Shown here in pieces: positions 19,805-34,605 of a stretch of 64,000 nt of DNA. The first letter of the stretch is position 1. Each line of letters starts with the position of its first letter. Below the pieces are notes generated by a model, which searched no databases, was not told the DNA's origin, and saw nothing but the letters and a program-made list of their open reading frames with translations. The DNA comes from Diplolepis rosae (Eukaryota > Arthropoda > Insecta > Hymenoptera > Diplolepididae): NCBI GenBank assembly GCA_030998225.1, contig JAPYXD010000553.1:6448001-6512000 (forward strand), written 5' to 3'. Both the position numbers and the translations under genes were made by a program.

Positions 19805-22800
19805 TCGCGCATTACATGGCCACCTTACTTAAAGTCAGAGTCCGGAAATCTCGCGTATTACTTGGCCACTTTATGAAAGTTCTTATACTCCTAAGAATTC
19901 GCGCATTACTTGGCCACTTTTTTCATGACAGACTTCGTTTAACTCGCGTATTACGTGGACACTTATATACTTATATCAGTCCTGAGGTCCATTGAACTCG
20001 CGCATTACTTGGCCACCTTACTTAAAGTCAGAGTCCGCAAATCTCGCGTATTTGTTGGCCACTTTATAACAATTCTTATACTCCTAAGAATTCGCGCATT
20101 ACTTGGCGACTCTTTTCAGGACAGAGTCCGGAAATCTCGCATATTAGTAGGCCACTTAATAACAAGTCTTATACTCCTAAGTGTTCGCGCATTACTTGCC
20201 CACTCTTTTCAGGACAAACTTCATTTAACTCGCGTATTACGAGGCCACTTATGTTTTTATATCAGTCCTGAGGTCCATTGAACTCGCGCATTACTTGATC
20301 ACCTTATTTAAAGTCAGAGTCCGGAAATCTCGCGTATTACTTGGCCACCTTACTTCAAGTCAGAGCCAGGAAATCTCGGGAATTATTTGGCCACTTTATA
20401 AAAATTCTTATACTCCTAAGAACTCGCGCATTACTTGGCCACTCTTTTCAGGACAGAATCCGGAATTCTCGCGTATTAGTTGGCCACTTATGTATTTATA
20501 TCAGTCCTGAGGTCCATTGAACTCGCGCATTACTTGATCACCTTATTTAAAGTCAGAGTCCGGAAATCTCGCGTATTACTTGGCCACCTTACTTCAAGTC
20601 AGAGCTAGGAAATCTCGGGAATTATTTGGCCACTTTATAAAAATTCTCATACTCCTAAGAATTCGCACATTACTTGGCCACCTTACTTTAAGTCAGAGTC
20701 CGGAAATCTCGCGTATTACTTGGCCACCTTACTTCAAGTCAGAGCCCGGAAATCTCGGGAATTATTTGTCCACTTTATAAAAATTCTTATACTCCTAAGA
20801 ATTCGCGCATTACTTGGCCACTCTTTTCAGGACAGAGTCCGGAAATCTCGCGTATTAGTTGGCCACTTATGTATTTATATCAGTCCTGAGGTCCATTGAA
20901 CTCGCGCATTACTTGATCACCTTATTTAAAGTCAGAGTCCGGAAATCTCGCGTATTACTTGGCCACCTTACTTCAAGTCAGAGCTAGGAAATCTCGGGAA
21001 TTATTTGGCCACTTTATAAAAATTCTTATACTCCTAAGAACTCGCGCATTACTTGGCCACTCTTTTCAGGACAGAATCCGGAATTCTCGCGTATTCGTTG
21101 GCCACTTATGTATTTATATCAGTCCTGAGGTCCATTGAACTCGCGCATTACTTGATCACCTGATTTAAAGTCAGAGTCCGGAAATCTCGCGCATTACATG
21201 GCCACCTTACTTAAAGTCAGAGTCCGCAAATCTCGCGTATTTGTTGGCCACTTTATAACAATTCTTATACTCCTAAGATTTCGCGCATTACTTGGCGACC
21301 CTTTTCAGAACAGAGTCCGGAAATCTCGCGTATTAGTAGGCCACTTAATAACAAGTCTTATACTCCTAAGAGTTCGGGCATTACTTGTCCACTCTTTTCA
21401 GGACAAACTTCGTTTAACTCGCGTATTACGAGGCCATTTATGTTTTTATATCAGTCTTGAGGTCCATTGAACTCGCGCATTACATGGCCACCTTACTTAA
21501 AGTCAGAGTCCGCAAATCTCGCGTATTTGTTGGCCACTTTATAAAAATTCTTATACTCCTAAGAATTCGCGCATTACTTGGCGACACTTTTCAGGACAGA
21601 GTCCGGAAATCTCGCGAATTAGTTGGCCACTTAATAACAAGTCTTATACTCCTAAGAGTTCGCGCATTACTTGTCCACTCTTTTCAGGACAAACTTCGTT
21701 TAACTCGCGTATTACGAGGCCACTTATGTTTTTATATCAGTCCTGAGGTCCATTGAACTCGCGCATTAAATGGCCACCTAACTTAAAGTCCGAGACCGGA
21801 AATCTCGCGCATTACTTGGCCACTTTATAAAAATTCTTATACTCCTAAGAATTCACGCATTACCTGGCGACTCTTTTCAGGACAGACTTCGTTTAACTCG
21901 CGTATTACGAGGCCACTTATGTTTTTATATCAGTCCTGAGGTCCATTGAACTCGCGCATTACTTGATCACCTTACTTAAAGTCAGAGTCCGGAATTCTCG
22001 CGTATTACTTGCCCACTTTATAAAAATTCTTACACTCCTAAGAATTCGCGCATTACTTGGTCACCTTACTTAGAGTCAGAGTACGGAAATCTCGCAAATT
22101 ACTTGGCCACCTTACTTCAAGTCAGAGTACGGAAATCTCGCGTATTACTTGGCCACTTTATAAAAATTAATATACTCCTAAGAATTCGCGCAATACTTGG
22201 CCACTCTTTTAAGGACAAACTTCGATTAACTCGCGTATTACGAGGCCACTTATGTTTTTATATCAGTCCTGAGGTCCATTGAACTCGCGCATTACTTGAT
22301 CACCTTACTTAAAGTCAGAGTACGGAAATCTCACGTATTACTTGCCCACTTTATAAAAATTCTTACACTCCTAAGAATTCGCGCATTACTTGGTCACCTT
22401 ACTTAAAGTCAGAGTCCGGAAATTTCGCATATTACTTGCCCACTTTATGAAAATTCTTATACTCCTAAGAATTCGCGCATTACTTGGCGACTCTTTTCAG
22501 GACAGAGTCCGGAAATCTCGCGTATTACTTGGCCACAGTATAAAAATTAATATACTCCTAAGAATTCGCGCAATACTTGGCCACTCTTTTAAGGACAAAC
22601 TTCGATTAACTCGCGTATTACGAGGCAACTTATGTTTTTATATCAGTCCTGAGGTCCATTGAACTCGCACATTACTTGATCACCTTACTTAAAGTCAGAG
22701 TACGGAAATCTCACGTATTACTTGCCCACTTTATAAAAATTCTTACACTCCTAAGAATTCGCGCATTACTTGGTCACCTTACTTAAAGTCAGAGTCCGGA

Positions 22801-25800
22801 AATCTTGCGTATTACTTGCCCACTTTATGAAAATTCTTATACTCCTAAGAATTCGCGCATTACTTGGCGACTCTTTTCAGGACAGAGTCCGGAAATCTCG
22901 CGTATTACTTGGCCACTTTATAAAAATTAATATACTCCTAAGAATTCGCGCAATACTTGGCCACTCTTTTAAGGAAAAAACTTTGATTAACTCGCGTATT
23001 ACGAGGCCACTTATGTTTTTATATCAGTCCTGAGGTCCATTGAACTCGCACATTACTTGATCACCTTACTCAATGACAGAGTACGGAAATCTCACGTATT
23101 ACTTGCCCACTTTATAAAAATTCTTACACTCCTAAGAATTCGCGCATTACTTGGCCACCTTACTTAAAGTCAGAGTCCGGAAATCTCGCGTATTACTTGG
23201 CCACTCTTTTCAGGACAGAGTCCGGAAATCTAGCGTATTAGTTGGCCACTTATGTATTTAAATCAGTCATGAGGTCCATTGAACTCGCGCATTACTTGAT
23301 CACCTTATTTAAAGTCAGAGTCCGGAAATCTCGCGTATTACTTGGCCACCTTACTTCAAGTCAGAGCTAGGAAATCTCGGGAATTATTTGGCCACTTTAT
23401 AAAAATTCTTATACTCCTAAGAACTCGCGCATTACTTGGCCACTCTTTTCAGGACAGAATCCGGAAATCTCGCGTATTAGTTGGCCACTTATGTATTTAT
23501 ATCAGTCCTGAGGTCCATTGAACTCGCGCATTACTTGATCACCTTATTTAAAGTCAGAGTCCGGAAATCTCGCGCATTACATGGCCACCTTACTTAAAGT
23601 CAGAGTCCGCAAATCTCGCGTATTTGTTGGCCACTTTATAACAATTCTTATACTCCTAAGATTTCGCGCATTACTTGGCGACCCTTTTCAGGACAGAGTC
23701 CGGAAATCTCGCGTATTAGTAGGCCACTTAATAACAAGTCTTATACTCCTAAGAGTTCGGGCATTACTTGTCCACTCTTTTCAGGACAAACTTCGTTTAA
23801 CTCGCGTATTACGAGGCCATTTATGTTTTTATATCAGTCTTGAGGTCCATTGAACTCGCGCATTACATGGCCACCTTACTTAAAGTCAGAGTCCTCTACT
23901 CTCGCGTATTTGTTGGCCACATTATAACCAGTCCTCTACTCCTAAGATTTCGCTACTTTACTTGGCGACTCTTTTCAGGACAGAGTCCGGAAATCTCGCG
24001 TATTAGTAGGCCACTTAATAACAAGTCTTATACTCCTAAGAGTTCGCGCATTACTTGTCCACTCTTTTCAGGACAAACTTCGTTTAACTCGCGTATTACG
24101 AGGCCACTTATGTTTTTATATCAGTCCTGAGGTCCATTGAACTCGCGCATTAAATGGCCACCTAACTTAAAGTCAGAGGCCGGAAATCTCGCGTATTACT
24201 TGGCCACTTTATAAAAATTCTTATACTCCTAAGAATTCACGCATTACTTGACGACTCTTTTCAGGACAGACTTCGTTTAACTCGCGTATTACGAGGCCAC
24301 TTATGTTTTTATATCAGTCCTGAGGTCCATTGAACTCGCGCATTACTTGATCACCTTACTTAAAGTCAGAGTACGGAAATCTCACGTATTACTTGCCCAC
24401 TTTATAAAAATTCTTACACTCCTAAGAATTCGCGCATTACTTGGTCACCTTACTTAAAGTCAGAGTACGGAAATCTCGCAAATTACTTGGCCACCTAACT
24501 TCAAGTCAGAGTACGGAAATCTCGCGTATTACTTGGCCACTTTATAAAAATTAATATACTCCTAAGAATTCGCGCAATACTTGGCCACTCTTTTAAGGAC
24601 AAACTTCGATTAACTCGCGTATTACGAGGCCACTTATGTTTTTATATCAGTCCTGAGGTCCATTGAACTCGCGCATTACATGGCCACCTTACTGAAAGTC
24701 AGAGTCCGCAAATCTCGCGTATTTGTTGGCCACTTTATAACAATTCTTATACTCCTAAGAATTCGCGCATTACTTGGCGACTCTTTTCAGGACAGAGTCC
24801 GGAAATCTCGCGTATTAGTAGGCCACTTAATAACAAGTCTTATACTCCTAAGAGTTCGCGCATTACTTGTCCACTCTTTTCAGGACAAACTTCGTTTAAC
24901 TCGCGTATTACTAGGCCACTTATGTTTTTATATCAGTCCTGAGGTCCATTGAACTCGCCCATTACATGGCCACCTAACTTAAAGTCAGAGACCGGAAATC
25001 TCGCGTATTACTTGGCCACTTTATAAAAATTCTTATACTCCTAAAAATTCGCGCATTACTTGGCCACTCTTTTCAGGACAGAGTCCGGAAATCTAGCGTA
25101 TTAGTTAGCCACTTATGTATTTATATCAGTCCTGAGGTCCATTGAACTCGCGCATTACATGGCCACCTTACTTATAGTCAGAGACCGGAAATCTCGCGTA
25201 TTACTTGGCCACTTTATAACAATTCTTATACTTCTAAGTATTCGCGCATTACTTGACCACCTTATTTAAAATCAGAGTCCGGAAATCTCGCGTATTACTT
25301 GGCAACTTTATAAAAATTCTTATACTCCTAAGAATTCGCACATTACTTGGCCACTCTTTTAAGGACAAACTTCGACTAACACGCGTATTACGAGGCCACT
25401 TATGTGTTTATATCAGTCCTGAGGTCCATTGAACTCGCGCATTACTTGATCACCTTATTTAAAGTCAGAGTCCGGAAATCTAGCGTATTAGTTGGCCACT
25501 TAATAACAAGTCTTATACTCCTAAGAGTTCGCGCATTACTTATCCACTCTTTTCAGGAAAAAATTCGTTTATCTCGCGTATTACGAGGCCACTTATGTTT
25601 TTATATCAGTCCTGAGGTCCATTGAACTCGCGCATTAAATGGCCACCTAACTTAAAGTCAGAGTACGGAAATCTCGCGTATTACATGGCCACCTAACTTA
25701 AAGTCAGAGACCGGAAATCTCGCGTATTACTTGTCCACTTTATAAAAATTCTTATACTCCTAAGAATTCGCGCATTACTTGGCCACTCTTTTCAGGACAG

Positions 25801-27593
25801 AGTCCGGAAATCTCACGTATTAGTTGGCCACTTATGTATTTATATCAGTCCTGAGGTCCATTGAACTCGCGCATTACTTGATCACCTTATTTAAAGTCAG
25901 AGTCCGGAAATCTCGCGTATTACTTGGCCACCTTACTTCAAGTCAGAGCCAGGAAATCTCGGGAATTATTTGGCCACTTTATAAAAATTCTTATACTCCT
26001 AAGAACTCGCGCATTACTTGGCCACTCTTTTCAGGACAGAGTCCGGAAATCTCGCGTATTAGTTGGCCACTTAATAACAAGTCTTATACTCCTAAGAATT
26101 CACGCATTACTTGGCGACTCTTTTCAGGACAGACTTCGTTTAACTCGCGTATTACGAGGCCACTTATTTATTTATATCAGTCCTGAGGTCCATTGAACTC
26201 GCGCATTACTTGGCCACCTTACTTAAAGTCAGAGTCCGCAAATCTCGCGTATTTGTTGGCCACTTTATAAAAATTCTTATACTCCTAAGAATTCACGCAT
26301 TACTTGGCGACTCTTTTCAGGACAGACTTCGTTTAACTCGCGTATTACGAGGCCACTTATGTTTTTATATCAGTCCTGAGGTCCATTGAACTCGCGCATT
26401 ACTTGATCACCTTACTTTAAGTCAGAGTACGGAAATCTCGCGTATTACTTGGCCACCTTACTTCAAGTCAGAGCCCGGAAATCTCGCGTATTATTTGTCC
26501 ACTTTATAAAAATTCTTATACTCCTAAGAATTCGCGCATTACTTGGCCACTCTTTTCAGGACAGAGTCCGGAAATCTCGCGTATTAGTTGGCAACTTATG
26601 TATTTATATCAGTCCTGAGGTCCATTGAACTCGCGCATTACTTGATCACCTTATTTAAAGTCAGAGTCCGGAAATCTCGCGTATTACTTGGCCACTTTAT
26701 AAAAATTCTTATACCCCTAAGGACTCGCGTATTACTTGGCCACTTTATGAAAGTTCTTATACTCCTAAGAATTCGCGCATTACTTGACCTCTCTTTTCAG
26801 GACAAACTTCGTTTAACTCGCGTATTACGAGGCCACATATGTTTTTATATCAGTCCTGAGGTCCAATGAACTCGCGCATTACATGGCCACCTTACTTAAA
26901 GTCAGAGTCCGGAAATCTCGCGTATTACTTGGCCACTTTATGAAAATTCTTATACTCCTAAGAATTCACGCATTACCTGGCCACTCTTTTCAGGACAGAC
27001 TTCGTTTAACTCGTGTATTACAAGGCCACTCATGTTTTTATATCAGTCCTGAGGTCCATTGAACTCGCGCATTACTTGATCACCTTACTTAAAGTCAGAG
27101 TACGGAAATCTCACGTATTACCTGGACACCTTACTTCAAGTCGGAGCCCGGAAATCTCGCGTATTATTTTTCCACTTTATAAAAATTCTTATACTCCTAA
27201 GAATTCGCACATTACTTGGCCACCTTACTTTAAGTTAGAGTCCGGAATTCTCGCGTATTAGTTGGCAACTTATGTATTTATATCAGTCCTGAGGTCCATT
27301 GAACTCGCGCATTACTTGATCACCTTATTTAAAGTCAGAGTCCGGAAATCTCGCGTATTACTTGGCCACCTTACTTCAAGTCAGAGCCCGGAAATCTCGC
27401 GTATTATTTGGCCACTTTATAAAAATTCTTACACTCCTAAGAACTCGCGCATTACTTGGCCACCTTACTTAAAGTCACAGTACGGAAATCTCGGGTATTA
27501 TTTGGCCACTTTATAAAAATTATTATACTCCTAAGAATTCGCGCATTACTTGGCCACTGTTTTCAGGACAAACTTCCTTTAACTCGCGTATTA
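19761..27593 (+). repeat. HOR copy 4, type A, 29 blocks
   Basis: Same 29-block order as copy 1. Only two blocks differ in length: the 15th is 287 instead of 286 (extra base in the divergent patch at 23893-23961), and the 25th is 239 instead of 240 (a c-prime in place of an a monomer). The two changes cancel, so the total is again 7833 bp. Confidence 0.92.
23893..23961 (+). repeat. Clustered substitutions in HOR copy 4
   Basis: Within an a-b-c run the sequence GTCCTCTACT appears twice, 43 bp apart (near 23892 and 23933), replacing GTCCGCAAAT and ATTCTTATAC. The next head reads TCGCTACTTTAC instead of TCGCGCATTAC, one base longer. Neighbouring monomers are normal. Other HOR copies lack the patch. 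Confidence 0.83.
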
Positions 27594-30500
27594 CGAGTAC
27601 ACTTATGTTTTTATATCAGTCCTGAGGTCCATTGAACTCGCGCATTACATGGCCACCTTACTTAAAGTCAGAGTCCGGAAATCTTGTGTATTATTTGGCC
27701 ACTTTATGAAAGTTCTTATACTCCTAAGAATTCGCGCATTACTTGGCCACTTTTTTCATGACAGACTTCGTTTAACTCGCGTATTACGTGGACACTTATA
27801 TACTTATATCAGTCCTGAGGTCCATTGAACTCGCACATTACTTGGCCACCTTACTTAAAGTCAGAGTCCGCAAATCTCGCGTATTTGTTGGCCACTTTAT
27901 AACAATTCTTATACTCCTAAGAATTCGCGCATTACTTGGCGACTCTTTTCAGGACAGAGTCCGGAAATCTCGCGTATTAGTAGGCCACTTAATAACAAGT
28001 CTTATACTCCTAAGAGTTCGCGCATTACTTGTCCACTCTTTTCAGGACAGACTTCAATTACTCGCGTATTACGAGGCCACTTATGTTTTTATATCAGTCC
28101 TGAGGTCCATTGAACTCGCGCATTACTTGATCACCTTACTTAAAGTCAGAGTACGGAAATCTCGCGTATTACTTGGCCACCTTACTTCAAGTCAGAGCCC
28201 GGAAATCTCGGGAATTATTTGGCCACTTTATAAAAATTCTTATACTCCTAAGAACTCGCGCATTACTTGGCCACCTTACTTAAAGTCAGATAACGGAAAT
28301 CTCGCGTATTACTTGGCCACCTTACTTCAAGTCTGAGCCCGGAAATCTCGCGTATTATTTGGCCACTTTATAAAAATTCTTATACTCCTAAGAACTCGCG
28401 CATTACTTGGCCACCTTACTTAAAGTCAGATAACGGAAATCTCGCGTATTACTTGGCCACCTTACTTCAAGTCAGAGCCCGGAAATCTCGCGTATTATTT
28501 GTCCACGTTATAAAAATTCTTATACTCCTAAGAATTCGCGCATTACTTGGCCACTCTTTTCAGGACAGAGTCCGGAAATCTCGCGTATTACTTGGCCACT
28601 TATGTATTTATATCAGTCATGAGGTCCATTGAACTCGCGCATTACTTGATCACCTTATTTAAAGTCAGAGTCCGGAAATCTCGCGTATTACTTGGCCACC
28701 TTACTTCAAGTCAGAGCCAGGAAATCTCGGGAATTATTTGGCCACTTTATAAAAATTCTTATACTCCTAAGAACTCGCGCATTACTTGGCCACTCTTTTC
28801 AGGACAGAATCCGGAATTCTCGCGTATTAGTTGGCCACTTATGTATTTATATCAGTCCTGAGGTCCATTGAACTCGCGCATTACTTGATCACCTTATTTA
28901 AAGTCAGAGTCCGGAAATCTCGCGTATTACTTGGCCACCTTTCTTCAAGTCAGAGCCCGGAAATCTCGGGAATTATTTGGCCACTTTATAAAAATTCTTA
29001 TACTCCTAAGAACTCGCGCATTACTTGCTCACCTTACTTAAAGTCACAGTACGGAAATCTCGCGTATTACTTGGCCACCTTACTTCAAGTCAGAGCCCGG
29101 AAATCTCGCGTATTATTTGTCCACGTTATAAAAATTCTTATACTCCTAAGAATTCGCGCATTACTTGGCCACTCTTTTCAGGACAGAGTCCGGAAATCTC
29201 GCGTATTACTTGGCCACTTATGTATTTATATCAGTCCTGAGGTCCATTGAACTCGCGCATTACTTGATCACCTTATTTAAAGTCAGAGTCCGGAAATCTC
29301 GCGTATTACTTGGCCACCTTACTTCAAGTCAGAGCCAGGAAATCTCGGGAATTATTTGGCCACTTTATAAAAATTCTTATACTCCTAAGAACTCGCGCAT
29401 TACTTGGCCACTCTTTTCAGGACAGAATCCGGAATTCTCGCGTATTAGTTGGCCACTTATGTATTTATATCAGTCCTGAGGTCCATTGAACTCGCGGATT
29501 ACTTGATCACCTTATTTAAAGTCAGAGTCCGGAAATCTCGCGCATTACATGGCCACCTTACTTAAAGTCAGAGTCCGCAAATCTCGCGTATTTGTTGGCC
29601 ACTTTATAACAATTCTTATACTCCTAAGATTTCGCGCATTACTTGGCGACCCTTTTCAGTACAGAGTCCGGAAATCTCGCGTATTAGTAGGCAACTTAAT
29701 AACAAGTCTTATACTCCTAAGAGTTCGGGCATTACTTGTCCACTCTTTTCAGGACAAACTTCGTTTAACTCGCGTATTACGAGGCCATTTATGTTTTTAT
29801 ATCAGTCTTGAGGTCCATTGAACTCGCGCATTACATGGCCACCTTACTTAAAGTCAGAGTCCGCAAATCTCGCGTATTTGTTGGCCACTTTATAACCATT
29901 CTTATACTCCTAAGATTTCGCGCATTACTTGGCGACCCTTTTCAGGACAGAGTCCGGAAATCTCGCGTATTAGTAGGCCACTTAATAACAAGTCTTATAC
30001 TCCTAAGAGTTCGCGCATTACTTGTCCACTCTTTTCAGGACAAACTTCGTTTAACTCGCGTATTACGAGGCCACTTATGTTTTTATGTCAGTCCTGAGGT
30101 CCATTGAACTCGCGCATTAAATGGCCACCTAACTTAAAGTCCGAGGCCGGCAATCTCGCGCATTACTTGGCCACTTTATAAAAATTCTTATACTCCTAAG
30201 AATTCACGCATTACCTGGCGACTCTTTTCAGGACAGACTTGGTTTAACTCGCGTATTACGAGGCCACTTATGTTTTTATATCAGACATGAGGTCCATTGA
30301 ACTCGCGCATTACTTGATCAACTTACTTAAAGTCAGAGTCCGGAATTCTCGCGTATTACTTGCCCACTTTATAAAAATTCTTACACTCCTAAGAATTCGC
30401 GCATTACTTGGTCACCTTACTTAAAGTCAGAGTACGGAAATCTCGCAAATTACTTGGCCACCTTGCTTAAAGTCAGAGTACGGAAATCTCGCGTACTACT

Positions 30501-33500
30501 TGGCCACTTTATAAAAATTCTTATACTCCTAAGAGTTCGCGCATTACTTGTCCACTCTTTTCAGGACAAACTTCGTTTAACTCGCGTATTACGAGGCCAC
30601 TTATGTTTTTATGTCAGTCCTGAGGTCCATTGAACTCGCGCATTAAATGGCCACCTAACTTAAAGTCCGAGGCCGGAAATCTCGCGTATTACTTGGCCAC
30701 TTTATAAAAATTATTATACTCCTAAGAATTCACGCATTACTTGGCGACTCTTTTCAGGACAGACTTCGTTTAACTCGCGTATTACGAGGCCACTTATGTT
30801 TTTATATCAGTCCTGAGGTCCATTGAACTCGCGCATTACTTGATCAACTTACTTAAAGTCAGAGTACGGAAATCTCACGTATTACTTGCCCACTTTATAA
30901 AAATTCTTACACTCCTAAGAATTCGCGCATTACTTGGTCACCTTACTTAAAGTCAGAGTCCGGAAATCTTGCGTATTACTTGCCCACTTTATGAAAATTC
31001 TTATACTCCTAAGAATTCGCGCATTACTTGGCGACTCTTTTCAGGACAGAGTCCGGAAATCTCGCGTATTACTTGGCCACAGTATAAAAATTAATATACT
31101 CCTAAGAATTCGCGCAATACTTGGCCACTCTTTTAAGGACAAACTTCGATTAACTCGCGTATTACGAGGCAACTTATGTTTTTATATCAGTCCTGAGGTC
31201 CATTGAACTCGCACATTACTTGATCACCTTACTTAAAGTCAGAGTACGGAAATCTCGCGTATTTGTTGGCCACTTTATAACAATTCTTATACTCCTAAGA
31301 ATTCGCGCATTACTTGGTCACCTTACTTAAAGTCAGAGTCCGGAAATCTTGCGTATTACTTGCCCACTTTATGAAAATTCTTATACTCCTAAGAATTCGC
31401 GCATTACTTGGCGACACTTTTCAGGACAGAGTCCGGAAATCTCGCGAATTATTTGGCCACTTTATAAAAATCCTTATACTCCTAAGAACTCGCGCATTAC
31501 TTGGTCACCTTACTTAAAGTCAGAGTACGGAAATCTCACGTATTACTTGCCCACTTTATAAAAATTCTTATACTCCTAAGAATTCACGCATTACTTGGCT
31601 ACTCTTTTCAGGACAGACTTCGTTTAACTCGCGTATATCGAGGCCACTTATGTTTTTATATCAGTCCTGAGGTCCACTGAACTCGCGCATTACATGGCCA
31701 CCTTAATGAAAGTCAGAGTCCGCAAATCTCGCGTATTTGTTGGCCACTTTATAACAATTCTCATACTCCTAAGAATTCGCGCATTACTTGGCGACTCTTT
31801 TCAGGACAGAGTCCGGAAATCTCGCGTATTAGTAGGCCACTTAATAACAAGTCTTATACTCCTAAGAGTTCGCGCATTACTTGTCCACTCTTTTCAGGAC
31901 AAACTTCGTTTAACTCGCGTATTAAGAGGCCACTTATGTTTTTATATCAGTCCTGAGGTCCATTGAACTCGCCCATTACATGGCCACCTAACTTAAAGTC
32001 AGAGACCGGAAATCTCGCGTATTACTTGGCCACTTTATAAAAATTCTTATACTCCTAAAAATTCGCGCATTACTTGGCCACTCTTTTCAGGACAGAGTCC
32101 GGAAATCTAGCGTATTAGTTAGCCACTTATGTATTTATATCAGTCCTGAGGTCCATTGAACTCGCGCATTACTTGATCACCTTACTTAAAGTCAGAGTCC
32201 GGAAATCTCGCGCATTACTTGGCCACTTTATAACAATTCTTATACTTCTAAGTATTCGCGCATTACTTGACCACCTTATTTAAAATCAGAGTCCGGAAAT
32301 CTCGCGTATTACTTGGCCACTTTATAAAAATTATTACACTCCTAAGAATTCGCGCATTACTTGGCCACTCTTTTAAGGACAAACTTCGACTAACACGCGT
32401 ATTACGAGGCCACTTATGTGTTTATATCAGTCCTGAGGTCCATTGAACTCGCGCATTACTTGATCACCTTATTTAAAGTCAGAGTCCGGAAATCTAGCGT
32501 ATTAGTTGGCCACTTAATAACAAGTCTTATACTCCTAAGAGTTCGCGCATTACTTATCCACTCTTTTCAGGAAAAAATTCGTTTATCTCGCGTATTACGA
32601 GGCCACTTATGTTTTTATATCAGTCCTGAGGTCCATTGAACTCGCGCATTAAATGGCCACCTAACTTAAAGTCAGAGACCGAAAATCTCGCGTATTACTT
32701 GGCCACCTTACTTAAAGTCAGAGTCCGGAAATCTCGCGTATTATTTGTCCACTTTATAAAAATTCTTATACTCCTAAGAATTCGCGCATTACTTGGCCAC
32801 TCTTTTCAGGACAGAGTCCGGAAATCTCGCGTATTAGTTGGCCACTTATGTATTTATATCAGTCCTGAGGTCCATTGAACTCGCGCATTACTTGATCACC
32901 TTATTTAAAGTCAGAGTCCGGAAATCTCGCGTATTACTTGGCCACCTTACTTCAAGTCAGAGCCAGGAAATCTCGGGAATTATTTGGCCACTTTATAAAA
33001 ATTCTTATACTCCTAAGAACTCGCGCATTACTTGGCCACTCTTTTCAGGACAGAGTCCGGAAATCTCGCGTATTAGTTGGCCACTTTATAAAAATTCTTA
33101 TACTCCTAAGAATTCACGCATTACTTGGCGACTCTTTTCAGGACAGACTTCGTTTAACTCGCGTATTACGAGGCCACTTATATATTTATATCAGTCCTGA
33201 GGTCCATTGAACTCGCGCATTACTTGGCCACCTTACTTAAAGTCAGAGTCCGCAAATCTCGCGTATTACTTGGCCACTTTATAAAAATTCTTATACTCCT
33301 AAGAATTCACGCATTACTTGGCGACTCTTTTCAGGACAGACTTCGTTTAACTCGCGTATTACGAGGCCACTTATGTTTTTATATCAGTCCTGAGGTCCAT
33401 TGAACTCGCGCATTACTTGATCACCTTACTTTAAGTCAGAGTACGGAAATCTCGCGTATTACTTGGCCACCTTACTTCAAGTCAGAGCCCGGAAATCTCG

Positions 33501-34605
33501 CGTATTATTTGTCCACTTTATAAAAATTCTTATACTCCTAAGATTTCGCGCATTACTTGGCGACCCTTTTCAGGACAGAGTCCGGAAATCTCGCGTATTA
33601 GTTGGCAACTTATGTATTTATATCAGTCCTGAGGTCCATTGAACTCGCGCATTACTTGATCACCTTATTTAAAGTCAGAGTCCGGAAATCTCGCGTATTA
33701 CTTGGCTACTTTATAAAATTCTTATACCCCTAAGGACTCGCGTATTACTTGGCCACTTTATGAAAGTTCTTATACTCCTAAGAATTCGCGCATTACTTGA
33801 CCTCTCTTTTCAGGACAAACTTCGTTTAACTCGCGTATTACGAGGCCACATATGTTTTTATATCAGTCCTGAGGTCCAATGAACTCGCGCATTACATGGC
33901 CACCTTACTTAAAGTCAGAGTCCGGAAATCTCGCGTATTACTTGGCCACTTTATAAAAATTCTTATACTCCTAAGAATTCACGCATTACTTGGCGACTCT
34001 CTTCAGGACATACTTCGTTTAACTCGTGTATTACAAGGCCACTCATGTTTTTATATCAGTCCTGAGGTCCATTGAACTCGCGCATTACTTGATCACCTTA
34101 CTTAAAGTCAGAGTACGGAAATCTCACGTATTACCTGGACACCTTACTTCAAGTCGGAGCCCGGAAATCTCGCGTATTATTTTTCCACTTTATAAAAATT
34201 CTTATACTCCTAAGAATTCGCGCATTACTTGGCCACTCTTTTCAGGACAGAGTCCGGAATTCTCGCGTATTAGTTGGCAACTTATGTATTTATATCAGTC
34301 CTGAGGTCCATTGAACTCGCGCATTACTTGATCACCTTATTTAAAGTCAGAGTCCGGAAATCTCGCGTATTACTTGGCCACCTTACTTCAAGTCAGAGCC
34401 CGGAAATCTCGCGTATTATTTGGCCACTTTATAAAAATTCTTATACTCCTAAGAACTCGCGCATTACTTGGCCACCTTACTTAAAGTCAGATAACGGAAA
34501 TCTCGTGTATTATTTGGCCACTTTATGAAAATTATTATACTCCTAAGAATTCGCGCATTACTTGGCCACTGTTTTCAGGACAAACTTCCTTTAACTCGCG
34601 TATTA
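27594..34605 (+). repeat. HOR copy 5, type B, 25 blocks
   Basis: Counting from 27638, the blocks are 193, 285, 519, 239, 379, 239, 332, 286, 193, 333, 193, 380, 474, 286, 193, 287, 193, 239, 332, 193, 239, 240, 193, 239 and 333 (sum 7012). The order is that of copy 2, with four blocks one base shorter. One of these is a 44 bp c monomer ending CTTCAATTAC near 28070. It shifts the frame and produces the longest open frame in the window (27788-28336), which is not a gene. Confidence 0.91.
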
